DNA of 18,237 nt from an uncultured Parabacteroides sp. (GTDB taxonomy: Bacteria; Bacteroidota; Bacteroidia; Bacteroidales; Tannerellaceae), in assembly GCA_947074335.1 (NCBI GenBank), contig CAMTPG010000013.1, forward strand, positions 1-18,237. The letters are read 5' to 3'. The first letter of the stretch is position 1. Each line of letters begins with the position of its first letter. A program made the position numbers and the translations under genes. Below, piece by piece: positions 8,894 to 16,924 of the stretch. A model generated the notes under the pieces. It made no database searches. It was not told the DNA's origin and saw nothing but the letters and a program-made list of their open reading frames with translations.

Positions 8894-9198
8894 TCCTTAT
8901 ATCTTAACTAAAATATTCTGATTATAAATCGAAGTCCTTATTTTAATAAATAAGAAACAACACCCACATTCTTATAAACAAATAAACATAAATTAAGTTT
9001 TAAATTCCGAAAGTATTGGTTGAGTATATTTTTCGAATATATATGAAAAGCTTAATAATAAACTGAAATAATGAAAAAGAATCAGATAAAAAGAAGGCCC
9101 TAACGTTATTTGGAATGAAATAAACCTCATATGTGGGGAAAGAGGAAATATCAATAAAATAACGAAAGAGACCCTTTTGTCAATATATTATCTAACAA

Positions 9199-9244
9199 AA
9201 TTTAAGATCATTCACACGGAATGATACAAATCTAATCTTAAATT
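9199..9244. repeat. Nested inverted repeats, candidate regulator operator
   Basis: Outer arms are AATTTAAGAT (9199-9208) and ATCTTAAATT (9235-9244), a perfect 10-bp inverted repeat. Inside, ATCATTC (9207-9213) and GAATGAT (9219-9225) form a perfect 7-bp inverted repeat around ACACG. The outer and inner left arms share two bases. The element lies between the two divergent genes and overlaps the predicted minus-strand -7 box, so it could be an operator or, on the minus-strand transcript, an RNA hairpin. Confidence 0.5.
9227..9234 (-). promoter_or_regulatory. Candidate -7 element for the permease-hdcA operon
   Basis: The minus strand reads TAGATTTG, matching TAnnTTTG. It is the only full match I found in the gap on that strand. 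No clear -33 box is present, which would fit a promoter needing an activator. If used, the permease leader would be about 325 nt long. Confidence 0.35.
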
Positions 9245-9333
9245 AAGAATAAAATTCCTATTATCTTTTCGTATTAACCCTATAAAACTCTTATATTTAT
9301 TGTATAAAATGTTTTATTTTCGAATTTATTATT

Positions 9334-9341
9334 TATTTTTG
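9334..9341 (+). promoter_or_regulatory. Candidate -7 element for the membrane regulator gene
   Basis: TATTTTTG is a full match to TAnnTTTG, with only a T-rich stretch (9312-9315) at -33 distance. The predicted leader is about 26 nt and contains the strong ribosome-binding site. Confidence 0.45.
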
Positions 9342-9360
9342 CCTTAAATAGTTATCGATC

Positions 9361-9368
9361 AAAGGAGG
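9361..9368 (+). promoter_or_regulatory. Unusually strong Shine-Dalgarno sequence of the regulator gene
   Basis: AAAGGAGG lies 5 nt before the ATG at 9374, a near-perfect complement to the 16S rRNA 3' end. The other genes here have A/T-rich leaders without such a site, as is usual in Bacteroidota. It fixes the start codon choice. Confidence 0.8.
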
Positions 9369-9373
9369 CTATT

Positions 9374-10438
9374 ATGAAATTGCGAAAAGAAAAATTTGTG
9401 TTATCTTATTTTTATTATACCATTGCCTGTATTTTATGGCTTTGCGGTATATTTTTATTATATTCAAAAATCAAGACTGAGTTCCATCATAAAATAAATG
9501 ATATATGGAATAATGCTATTGCTATGGATTATAGTAATCGCTTGTCTAATATTGATAACAAAGTAATTCGAAAAGCGAACAAAAATTATTCGCTTTATGA
9601 AAAAATGTATTTTGAATCTGATGATTATTTAATTGAATTAGATTACGAAGATGTAGAAGGTGATAATCAGTTAGATCGTGAATTCAAAATGTATCAGACA
9701 ATCATGCTTGTTGTTAATCCGTTAGACATTCATAAGTTGGACAGTTTATTTAATCAATTACTTGCAGCAGCTCATATAAATGCAAAAACTGCAATAATTT
9801 ATACGGTATTAGATAAAGGTAAAATGGAAGAAAAAATTATATCAGAAGATCATAGTCTGAATAATATATCATTTTATGAACATGCCTTTGCCACCAATCC
9901 TTTTTATACAGGAATTAATAACACTATTTGTCTGCAGGGATTTGTAGAATATTCAAAGAAAAATTTTCTGCATTTTACAGGACCCATTACTATTATCTGG
10001 ATCTTTATCGGCTTTTTGATTTTTACAGGTTTCTTTATTACAATTAAACGTATTAAAAAGAATCAAAGAAAGAAACGTATTGAAGCCAATAATCGTTTAA
10101 AAGAGATGATAGAATCAGAAAAAAAGCTTATACGTATTACTTATCATTCTCGTTTGCGTGAAATAGAAACTGCTGATGATAAAATTATGTTAACTCCGCT
10201 GCAAGGTAAATTATTTGCCAGTTTATTGGCAAATAATAAATATTTTCAGGATTATGAAACCTTATATGAAGAGCTTTGGGGTACAAAATCTACCGATAAA
10301 AAAAATCTGGAACAACAGCGTTATTCTTTGGAAGAAAAATTAAGAATGATTCCGGGTCTGCATATTATAACAATTCCGCGTATGGGATACCAGCTAATTA
10401 TGGATGACAATATTCGTCTTGAGGTAGATGACAGTTGA
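9374..10438 (+). CDS. Membrane-anchored one-component regulator: extracytoplasmic sensor plus C-terminal winged helix
   Basis: The 354-aa protein has a short basic N-terminus (MKLRKEK), TM1 at about 9-31, a predicted periplasmic domain of about 170 residues (32-202), TM2 at about 203-225, a strongly basic and charged linker (about 226-255) and a C-terminal winged-helix domain at about 258-343. The last carries OmpR/PhoB-type landmarks: LTPLQGKLFASLL, YETLYEELWG, LEEKLRMIPG and IPRMGYQL. It would sit in the inner membrane, sense an outside cue and bind DNA directly, a CadC/ToxR-like logic but with the DNA-binding domain at the opposite end. The periplasmic part resembles no domain I can name; it has several His and many Asp/Glu residues. 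The gene is divergent from the permease-decarboxylase operon, which is its most likely target. It is very AT-rich (near 30% GC by eye) compared with the car operon. Confidence 0.78.
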   Translation: MKLRKEKFVLSYFYYTIACILWLCGIFLLYSKIKTEFHHKINDIWNNAIAMDYSNRLSNIDNKVIRKANKNYSLYEKMYFESDDYLIELDYEDVEGDNQLDREFKMYQTIMLVVNPLDIHKLDSLFNQLLAAAHINAKTAIIYTVLDKGKMEEKIISEDHSLNNISFYEHAFATNPFYTGINNTICLQGFVEYSKKNFLHFTGPITIIWIFIGFLIFTGFFITIKRIKKNQRKKRIEANNRLKEMIESEKKLIRITYHSRLREIETADDKIMLTPLQGKLFASLLANNKYFQDYETLYEELWGTKSTDKKNLEQQRYSLEEKLRMIPGLHIITIPRMGYQLIMDDNIRLEVDDS

Positions 10439-10544
10439 TTTTTTAATTATTCGTTTACTATCCTTAATTATATTTCATAAATCAAATACATAAACGGGAT
10501 ATTGAATGAGAATTATTTAAAGCTCAATAAACTCCTCTAATACA

Positions 10545-10577
10545 AAAAACCCTTCACCAAATTGGCAAAGGGTTTTT
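10545..10577. terminator. Bidirectional intrinsic terminator between regulator and carB
   Basis: AAAAACCCTT (10545-10554) pairs with AAGGGTTTTT (10568-10577), and an inner CCAA/TTGG pair further stabilises the loop. The A and T tracts give a U run in either direction. It lies between the convergent regulator (stop 10438) and carB (stop 10601). Confidence 0.85.
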
Positions 10578-10600
10578 CTATATTAAAAGATCATTTACGC

Positions 10601-13600
10601 TTATTTATATTCCTGCCAGCTCTTGATCTGAATATCATCCATACTTAATGTACAGAAGGCTTCAATGAAAGCACTTGCCAGACGGGCATTAGTGATCAGC
10701 GGAATGTTCAAGTCGATCGCGGCACGACGGATTTTGTAACCGTTATCCAACTCACCGGCTGTCAGGTTTTTGGGAATATTGACAACCATATCGATTTTCT
10801 TCTCATGCAACAGTGTCAGAGCCTGCGGTTCTTTGTTTTCTTCGCTTGGCCAGTAGACCTGTTCGCTCGGAATTCCGTTTTCCTGCAGGAAATGATGTGT
10901 ACCGCCGGTAGCATACAGTTTATATCCTTTATCTGCCAGCATACGGGCTGCATCAAGCATACCTACTTTTTGTTTGGCAGTTCCGGTAGACAACAGAATA
11001 GTTTTCTTCGGAATGCGCAAACCTACCGAAAGCATACTTTTCAAAATAGCTTCGGAAAGATCATCGCCGATACAACCTACTTCGCCGGTTGATGCCATAT
11101 CAACACCCAAAACCGGGTCGGCTTTCTGCAGACGATTGAATGAGAACTGAGAAGCTTTGATACCTACATAATCCAGATCGAACTCGTTTTTACGCGGTTT
11201 TTCAACCGGTAAGCCCAACATAATGCGGGTAGCCAGTTCGATAAAGTTTATTTTCAGCACTTTGCTAACGAACGGGAACGAACGACTGGCACGCAGGTTA
11301 CATTCGATCACTTTAATTTCGTTGCCTTTAGCCAGATACTGAATATTGAACGGACCCGAGATATTTAATTCTTTTGCAATCTGTTTGCTGATGCGTTTGA
11401 TGCGACGAACAGTTTCTACATATAATTTCTGTGCCGGGAACTGAATGGTAGCATCACCTGAGTGAACACCTGCAAATTCGATATGCTCACTGATCGCATA
11501 CATAACGATTTCGCCATTGTTGGCTACGGCATCTACCTCAACTTCTTTGGCATGTTCGATGAATTGACTTACCACAACCGGATGCTTTTTACTAACATTG
11601 GCAGCCAGCTGCAGGAAGCGTTCGAGCTCTTCGCGGTTTGAACATACATTCATGGCAGCACCACTCAGTACATAACTCGGACGAACCAAAACGGGGAAGC
11701 CTACTTCATCTACGAATGTATGAATATCATCCATGGAAGAAAGCTCTTTCCAACGAGGCTGATCTACGCCGATGCGGTCGAGCATGGCCGAGAATTTTTC
11801 ACGGTCTTCGGCATTATCGATGCTCTTGGCAGAAGTTCCCAGAATATGAACATGCTGTTCGTCCAGACGCATAGCCAGGTTATTCGGAATCTGACCGCCG
11901 GTAGAAACAATCACGCCATGCGGTGTTTCGAGTTCGAGAATATCCATTACACGTTCGAATGTCAACTCATCGAAATAAAGGCGATCACACATATCATAAT
12001 CGGTAGAAACCGTTTCGGGATTGTAATTGATCATCACCGAACGATAACCCTCTTTACGAATCGTATTTAAAGCCTGAACACCACACCAGTCGAATTCTAC
12101 CGAGCTTCCGATACGGTAAGCACCAGAACCCAATACTACGATTGAACGATGATCATTTTCGTATACCAGATCATTTTCTGTACCGCTGTAAGTAAGATAC
12201 AGATAATTGGTTTGTGCAGGATATTCGGCAGCCAACGTATCGATTTGTTTTACCACCGGAACAATACCCTGTGTTTTACGATACTGACGAACAACCAGCA
12301 TCGCCTTTTCGATATCACCGTCGAATTCCAGTCCGCGAGCTACCTGAAAATCAGAGAATCCCTGAATCTTGGCACGTCTCACCAGATCATGACAGCGTTT
12401 AGCAAACTGAGGCAGTGCGGCACTGGCCAGCAGCTTGGTTTTATCAGAAGCTGTTTCACCCATCTCTTTACCCAGTGCATGCAGATCTTTGGAAGTATCC
12501 ATGATGTTGTAAAGTTTCTGCAGGAACCAACGGTCAATTTTAGTCAGATCATGAATCTGATCTACTGTATAACCGGCACGGAAAGCTTTCGAGATTACAA
12601 AGATACGACGATCGGTAGGCTCGTTCAGCGCTTTGTCGATATCGGCAATGACCAGCTCTTTGTTTTCCACAAAGCCGTGCATGCCCTGACCAATCATACG
12701 CAGACCTTTCTGAATCGCCTCTTCGAAAGTACGGCCGATAGCCATAACTTCGCCAACCGATTTCATGCTACTGCCCAATTCGCGGGCAACGCCGTGGAAT
12801 TTACCCAAATCCCAACGCGGGATTTTACAAACCACATAGTCGAGTGCCGGTTCAAAAAATGCACTGGTTGTTTTAGTTACCGAGTTTTTCAGATCAAACA
12901 ATCCGTAACCCAGTCCCAGTTTAGCAGCCACAAAAGCCAACGGATAACCGGTTGCTTTCGATGCCAGTGCCGATGAGCGGCTCAGACGTGCATTTACTTC
13001 GATTACGCGATAATCTTCCGATTCGGGATCGTAAGCATACTGTACATTACATTCGCCCACAATACCGATGTGACGAATGATGCGAATTGCCAACTCACGT
13101 AATTTATGGTAATCTGTATTATTTAATGTTTGTGAAGGTGCAATTACAATACTTTCGCCGGTATGAATACCCAGCGGGTCGAAGTTCTCCATGTTACAAA
13201 CCGTGATACAGTTATCGAAACGGTCGCGAACAACTTCATATTCCACCTCTTTCCAGCCTTTCAGACTTTTTTCAACCAATACCTGCGGTGAGAAAGAGAA
13301 AGCTTTTTCAACCAGTACATTCAGTTCTTCTTCGTTATCGCAGAAGCCTGAACCCAGTCCGCCCAGGGCGTAAGCAGCACGTACAATAACAGGATAACCC
13401 AGGCGGGCAGCCGCTTTGCGGGCAGCTTCGGCATCTTCTACCGCTTCACTTTTGATGGTTTTTACATCAATCTCGTCGAGTTTGCGTACAAACAATTCAC
13501 GATCTTCGGTATCCATGATGGCCTGCACCTGTGTACCCAGAACGCGTACATTATATTTTTCGAGCACACCGCTCTGATACAGTTCAACACCGCAGTTCAG

Positions 13601-13888
13601 AGCAGTCTGTCCGCCGAATGCCAGCAGAATGCCGTCAGGACGTTCTTTCTCGATCACCTTTTCTACAAAGAAAGGTGTAACAGGCAGGAAATAAACTGTA
13701 TCGGCTACGCCATCCGAAGTTTGCACGGTTGCAATATTCGGGTTAATCAAAACCGTTTCGATTCCCTCTTCTTTAATCGCTTTAAGCGCCTGGCTACCCG
13801 AATAGTCAAATTCGCCGGCTTCACCAATTTTTAGTGCACCTGAACCCAGTATCAGGACTTTCTTTATATCTTCTTTCATGTCTGTCAT
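10601..13888 (-). CDS. carB: Carbamoyl-phosphate synthase large subunit
   Basis: The 1095-aa cytoplasmic subunit makes carbamoyl phosphate from bicarbonate, ammonia supplied by CarA and two ATP, feeding pyrimidine and arginine synthesis. The two internally homologous synthetase halves are plain: KVLILGSGALKIGEAGEFDYSG starts the first at about residue 9, and SIVVLGSGAYRIGSSVEFDW the second at about 590. Each has an ATP-grasp domain (GYPVIVRAAYALGG and GFPVLVRPSYVLSG mark the two). The C-terminal part, about 940-1095, is the MGS-like allosteric domain (LSTGTAKQK, YATGGTHHFL, IPLITNARLASAFIEA). Length is slightly above the usual 1070. It is the third gene of the operon, starting 5 nt after the carA stop, with the convergent terminator downstream. 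No truncation or missing domain is seen. Confidence 0.97.
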   Translation of the reverse strand: MTDMKEDIKKVLILGSGALKIGEAGEFDYSGSQALKAIKEEGIETVLINPNIATVQTSDGVADTVYFLPVTPFFVEKVIEKERPDGILLAFGGQTALNCGVELYQSGVLEKYNVRVLGTQVQAIMDTEDRELFVRKLDEIDVKTIKSEAVEDAEAARKAAARLGYPVIVRAAYALGGLGSGFCDNEEELNVLVEKAFSFSPQVLVEKSLKGWKEVEYEVVRDRFDNCITVCNMENFDPLGIHTGESIVIAPSQTLNNTDYHKLRELAIRIIRHIGIVGECNVQYAYDPESEDYRVIEVNARLSRSSALASKATGYPLAFVAAKLGLGYGLFDLKNSVTKTTSAFFEPALDYVVCKIPRWDLGKFHGVARELGSSMKSVGEVMAIGRTFEEAIQKGLRMIGQGMHGFVENKELVIADIDKALNEPTDRRIFVISKAFRAGYTVDQIHDLTKIDRWFLQKLYNIMDTSKDLHALGKEMGETASDKTKLLASAALPQFAKRCHDLVRRAKIQGFSDFQVARGLEFDGDIEKAMLVVRQYRKTQGIVPVVKQIDTLAAEYPAQTNYLYLTYSGTENDLVYENDHRSIVVLGSGAYRIGSSVEFDWCGVQALNTIRKEGYRSVMINYNPETVSTDYDMCDRLYFDELTFERVMDILELETPHGVIVSTGGQIPNNLAMRLDEQHVHILGTSAKSIDNAEDREKFSAMLDRIGVDQPRWKELSSMDDIHTFVDEVGFPVLVRPSYVLSGAAMNVCSNREELERFLQLAANVSKKHPVVVSQFIEHAKEVEVDAVANNGEIVMYAISEHIEFAGVHSGDATIQFPAQKLYVETVRRIKRISKQIAKELNISGPFNIQYLAKGNEIKVIECNLRASRSFPFVSKVLKINFIELATRIMLGLPVEKPRKNEFDLDYVGIKASQFSFNRLQKADPVLGVDMASTGEVGCIGDDLSEAILKSMLSVGLRIPKKTILLSTGTAKQKVGMLDAARMLADKGYKLYATGGTHHFLQENGIPSEQVYWPSEENKEPQALTLLHEKKIDMVVNIPKNLTAGELDNGYKIRRAAIDLNIPLITNARLASAFIEAFCTLSMDDIQIKSWQEYK

Positions 13889-13893
13889 TTTAA

Positions 13894-15003
13894 TTATAAT
13901 AAATCCACGAATTTATCAAACATAAAATCGGTATCTGTCGGACCGCTACATGCTTCGGGATGGAACTGTGACGAAAAGAATGGTTTTGTTTTATGGCGAA
14001 TACCTTCGTTTGTACCATCATTCATGTTGATAAACAAAGGTTCCCATTCTTCGCCCAGTGTATTGTTATCTACGGCATAACCGTGGTTCTGCGAAGTGAT
14101 AAAACACTTTTCGGAACCTACCATGCGGACAGGCTGGTTATGACTGCGATGACCATATTTCAGTTTATAGATAGAAGCGCCACCGGCTTTTGCCAGCAAC
14201 TGATTTCCCATACAAATGCCACAAACCGGTTTGTCGCCTTCGAGTGCTTTACGGATATTCTGAACAGCCGCATCGCAGGTATCAGGATCGCCCGGACCGT
14301 TACTGATAAAGACGCCGTCGAAATCAAGTCCGTTAAAATCATAATTCCAGGGCACACGAACCACGGTTACATTGCGTTTAAGCAGCGAGCGGATGATATT
14401 ATGTTTTACGCCGCAATCTACCAGAACCACGCGTTTTTTTCCTTCGCCTTCACCATACGTGATAACCTCTTTGCAGGAAACTTTATCTACATAATTTACA
14501 TCATCATAGTGGCCAAAATCTTTTACCTCTTCGGCAGTTGCATCGCCGATGATGATTTTACCCATCATCACACCATGTTCGCGCAGCTTTTTAGTCAGCG
14601 CACGTGTATCAATGCCATAAATGCCAGGCACCTTTTCTTCTTTCAACCAGCTGCCCAGACTTTCCACAGCATTCCAATGGCTATAGTCAAAACTATAGTC
14701 GCTTATGATAATCGCATCGGCATGAATCTTTTCGCTCTCCATAAAGGTAGATAAGCCATCTGCCTCGAAAGTGCGTTCAGGAACACCGTAATTACCAACC
14801 AGCGGATAAGTAAGAACCATCAACTGGCCTGCATACGAAGGGTCTGTCAAACTTTCGGGATAACCGGTCATAGCGGTGTTGAACACGACTTCGCCGGTTA
14901 CATCTTTCTCGTATCCAAAAGAGAAACCCCGAAAAACGGTACCGTCGTCTAAGACTAATGTTGCTGTTTTTTCTGTTTGCATAAAATCAATATGTTGTGT
15001 CAT
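13894..15003 (-). CDS. carA: Carbamoyl-phosphate synthase small (glutaminase) subunit
   Basis: The 369-aa subunit hydrolyses glutamine and channels ammonia to CarB. The N-terminal CarA domain is clear (TLVLDDGTVFRGFSFG, GEVVFNTAMTGYPESLTDPSYAGQ, IYGIDTRALTKKLREHG). The C-terminal class I amidotransferase domain has the nucleophile Cys264 in GICMGNQ and the His348/Glu350 pair in SQFHPEA. The usual GICLGHQ is GICMGNQ here, which does not touch the triad. The ATG at 15003 overlaps the preceding amidotransferase stop as ATGA, suggesting translational coupling; a second in-frame Met at residue 8 (MQTEKTATL) is closer to the usual N-terminus, so the true start may be either. Confidence 0.96.
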   Translation of the reverse strand: MTQHIDFMQTEKTATLVLDDGTVFRGFSFGYEKDVTGEVVFNTAMTGYPESLTDPSYAGQLMVLTYPLVGNYGVPERTFEADGLSTFMESEKIHADAIIISDYSFDYSHWNAVESLGSWLKEEKVPGIYGIDTRALTKKLREHGVMMGKIIIGDATAEEVKDFGHYDDVNYVDKVSCKEVITYGEGEGKKRVVLVDCGVKHNIIRSLLKRNVTVVRVPWNYDFNGLDFDGVFISNGPGDPDTCDAAVQNIRKALEGDKPVCGICMGNQLLAKAGGASIYKLKYGHRSHNQPVRMVGSEKCFITSQNHGYAVDNNTLGEEWEPLFINMNDGTNEGIRHKTKPFFSSQFHPEACSGPTDTDFMFDKFVDLL

Positions 15004-16889
15004 TTTTTGACTAAATATTCTTCTTCCATGTAATTAATAAAGGCTTTGTTTACCATGCGTGTACCGCCCGGTGTGGGATAATTGCCCGAGAAATACCAAT
15101 CGCCCGGATTATTCGGACAAGCCTCATGCAATCCTTCGATAGTCTGATAAACAATTTCAACCTTGGCTTTTGTTCCGGCCGGTGTAAGTAATTCAACCAT
15201 TTTAGCAGAAATCTCTTCATCTGTGAAGGGAGCATAAATGGCTTTTACCGCATTTTCGGTAGGAACACCCTTCAGGGCATACTGTTCTTTTGCTTTGGCG
15301 TAAGCATCATGCAATATTTGCGACTGACCGCGCTCTTCGAGCAACGCTACAGCGGCTTTGAAGGCGATAAATTCATTCATACGCGACATATCGATACCGT
15401 AATAATCCGGGTAACGAACCTGTGGCGAAGAGGAAACAATCACAATCTTCTTCGGATGCAGGCGGTCTAAGATCCCGATAATACTCTGACGCAGCGTAGT
15501 TCCGCGCACAATACTATCATCAATAACCACCAGATTATCTTCGAATGGTACAATACTGCCGTATGTAATATCGTAAACGTGTGCTGCCAGATCATTGCGG
15601 CTGTTACCTTCGGCAATGAAGGTGCGCAGTTTAATATCTTTGATAGCCACCTTCTCGCAACGTACCCGCATGGAAAGAATCTGCTCCAGTTCTTCTTCCT
15701 GCAACAGATGACTGCGATCGGCAATCCATTCTTTTTTCAGTTTGTTCAGGTAGTTGTTCAATCCCTGCTGCATACCGAAATAAGCCACTTCGGCTGTATT
15801 GGGGATGAATGAGAATACACTATGATTCAAATCATTGTCGATGGATTTCAGGATGGCAGGTACCAGGTTTTCGCCCAGTCGTTTACGCTCCTGATAAATA
15901 TCTTTGTCGCTGCCGCGCGAGAAATAGATGCGCTCGAACGAACAGGCCTCATTCTTTTTAGGCTCCATAATCTGAGCTGTACGGAATTCGCCCGCTTTGC
16001 TGATCAGCACGGCTTCGCCCGGTTTCAGCTCTTTTACATCTTCGGCGTGCACATTGAAAGCTGTCTGAATCACCGGACGTTCGGATGCCAGTACGGCAAT
16101 TTCATCGTCGGCATAATAAAAGGCCGGACGAATACCCCACGGATCACGCACACTGAATGATTCGCCGCTTCCAGTCAGGCCGCAGATTACATAGCCGCCA
16201 TCCCATTGCGGAGCACAACGTTTCAAAACATTGGATAAATCAACATGAGCTTCGATTGCATCTGTAATGTCCATGCCGGTTAAGCCGTCGGTCTCGCATT
16301 GTTTGTACAAGCGTTCAATTTCGCGATCCAGGCGGTGCCCGATCTGTTCAAGCATAATGAAGGTATCGGCATATGCACGCGGATGCTGACCGATGGTTGT
16401 GATCTCCTCAAAAATATCCTGAACATTCGTTAGATTGAAATTACCGCAAAGGGCTAAATTTTTTGCTCGCCAGTTGTTGCGACGCATAAAAGGATGGACA
16501 AAAGAAATACCGGTCTTGCCGGTTGTACTGTAACGCAGGTGACCCATATAAAGCTCTCCTGCAAAGGGTAGATTAGTTTTAGCGAAATAAGGATCGTTTA
16601 ATTTACCCGCCGGTAAATCCTTATAATGATTATGTACAGAGGCAAAAATTTCGGTGATGGCTCCCGTTCCCAACGCTCTTTCACGAAACATATATTCTTC
16701 GCCGGGACTGGCTTCTAATTTAACGCATGCTAAACCGGCTCCTTCCTGTCCCCGATTGTGCTGCTTCTCCATCAACAAATAGAGCTTGTTAAGACCATAC
16801 ATCCAGGTACCATACTTTTCGTGATAATACTCTAAAGGTTTAAGCAACCGGATCATGGCGACTCCACACTCATGTTTAAGTACTTCCAT
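15000..16889 (-). CDS. Long PurF-like class II glutamine amidotransferase / phosphoribosyltransferase
   Basis: The 629-aa protein combines an N-terminal Ntn-type glutaminase with a type I phosphoribosyltransferase domain, as in amidophosphoribosyltransferase (first step of purine synthesis). Cys8 in HECGVAM would be the nucleophile after removal of a 7-residue propeptide, as in Bacillus-type PurF. QHNRGQEGAG (43-52), GHLRYSTTG (116-124) and RDPWGIRP (248-255) follow. The PRPP loop is VVIDDSIVRGTT (454-465), and YGIDMSRMNEFIA (497-509) is also PurF-like. It differs from PurF, usually about 470-500 aa, by an insertion around 380-425, an altered FERIYFSRGSD segment, SSSPQVRYP in place of the usual APPIRYP-type motif, and a C-terminal tail of about 120 residues. 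It leads the carAB operon. I recall this arrangement in Bacteroides, where it is annotated as amidophosphoribosyltransferase; whether it makes phosphoribosylamine is not shown. Confidence 0.85.
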   Translation of the reverse strand: MEVLKHECGVAMIRLLKPLEYYHEKYGTWMYGLNKLYLLMEKQHNRGQEGAGLACVKLEASPGEEYMFRERALGTGAITEIFASVHNHYKDLPAGKLNDPYFAKTNLPFAGELYMGHLRYSTTGKTGISFVHPFMRRNNWRAKNLALCGNFNLTNVQDIFEEITTIGQHPRAYADTFIMLEQIGHRLDREIERLYKQCETDGLTGMDITDAIEAHVDLSNVLKRCAPQWDGGYVICGLTGSGESFSVRDPWGIRPAFYYADDEIAVLASERPVIQTAFNVHAEDVKELKPGEAVLISKAGEFRTAQIMEPKKNEACSFERIYFSRGSDKDIYQERKRLGENLVPAILKSIDNDLNHSVFSFIPNTAEVAYFGMQQGLNNYLNKLKKEWIADRSHLLQEEELEQILSMRVRCEKVAIKDIKLRTFIAEGNSRNDLAAHVYDITYGSIVPFEDNLVVIDDSIVRGTTLRQSIIGILDRLHPKKIVIVSSSPQVRYPDYYGIDMSRMNEFIAFKAAVALLEERGQSQILHDAYAKAKEQYALKGVPTENAVKAIYAPFTDEEISAKMVELLTPAGTKAKVEIVYQTIEGLHEACPNNPGDWYFSGNYPTPGGTRMVNKAFINYMEEEYLVKK

Positions 16890-16916
16890 TTGGTTCTATA
16901 TAGTTTATTTTCGGCG

Positions 16917-16924
16917 CAAAGATA
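16917..16924 (-). promoter_or_regulatory. Predicted -7 element of the PurF-like/carA/carB operon
   Basis: The minus strand reads TATCTTTG, a full TAnnTTTG match, giving a short leader of about 20 nt before the ATG at 16889. No convincing -33 box is seen at 19-21 nt. Confidence 0.5.

Larger units (their letters stand above)
8894..9373. promoter_or_regulatory. 480-bp AT-rich divergent control region of the decarboxylase locus
   Basis: No gene is visible. The region separates the divergent permease and regulator starts and is rich in inverted repeats: a nested pair at 9199-9244, the small palindrome CTTAAATTAAG (9237-9247), and CGTTATTT (9104-9111) with AAATAACG (9157-9164). Predicted -7 boxes for both directions lie within it (minus 9227-9234, plus 9334-9341). 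The layout fits a shared control region read by the neighbouring regulator. Confidence 0.6.

Noticed and set aside
12149..12976. 275-codon plus-strand open frame inside carB
   Set aside because: It is antisense to a fully conserved part of carB, and the translation is the His/Phe/Ile-rich product typical of shadow frames.
13993..14754. 253-codon plus-strand open frame inside carA
   Set aside because: It lies antisense to carA across its catalytic domain; no independent promoter, start site or protein features.
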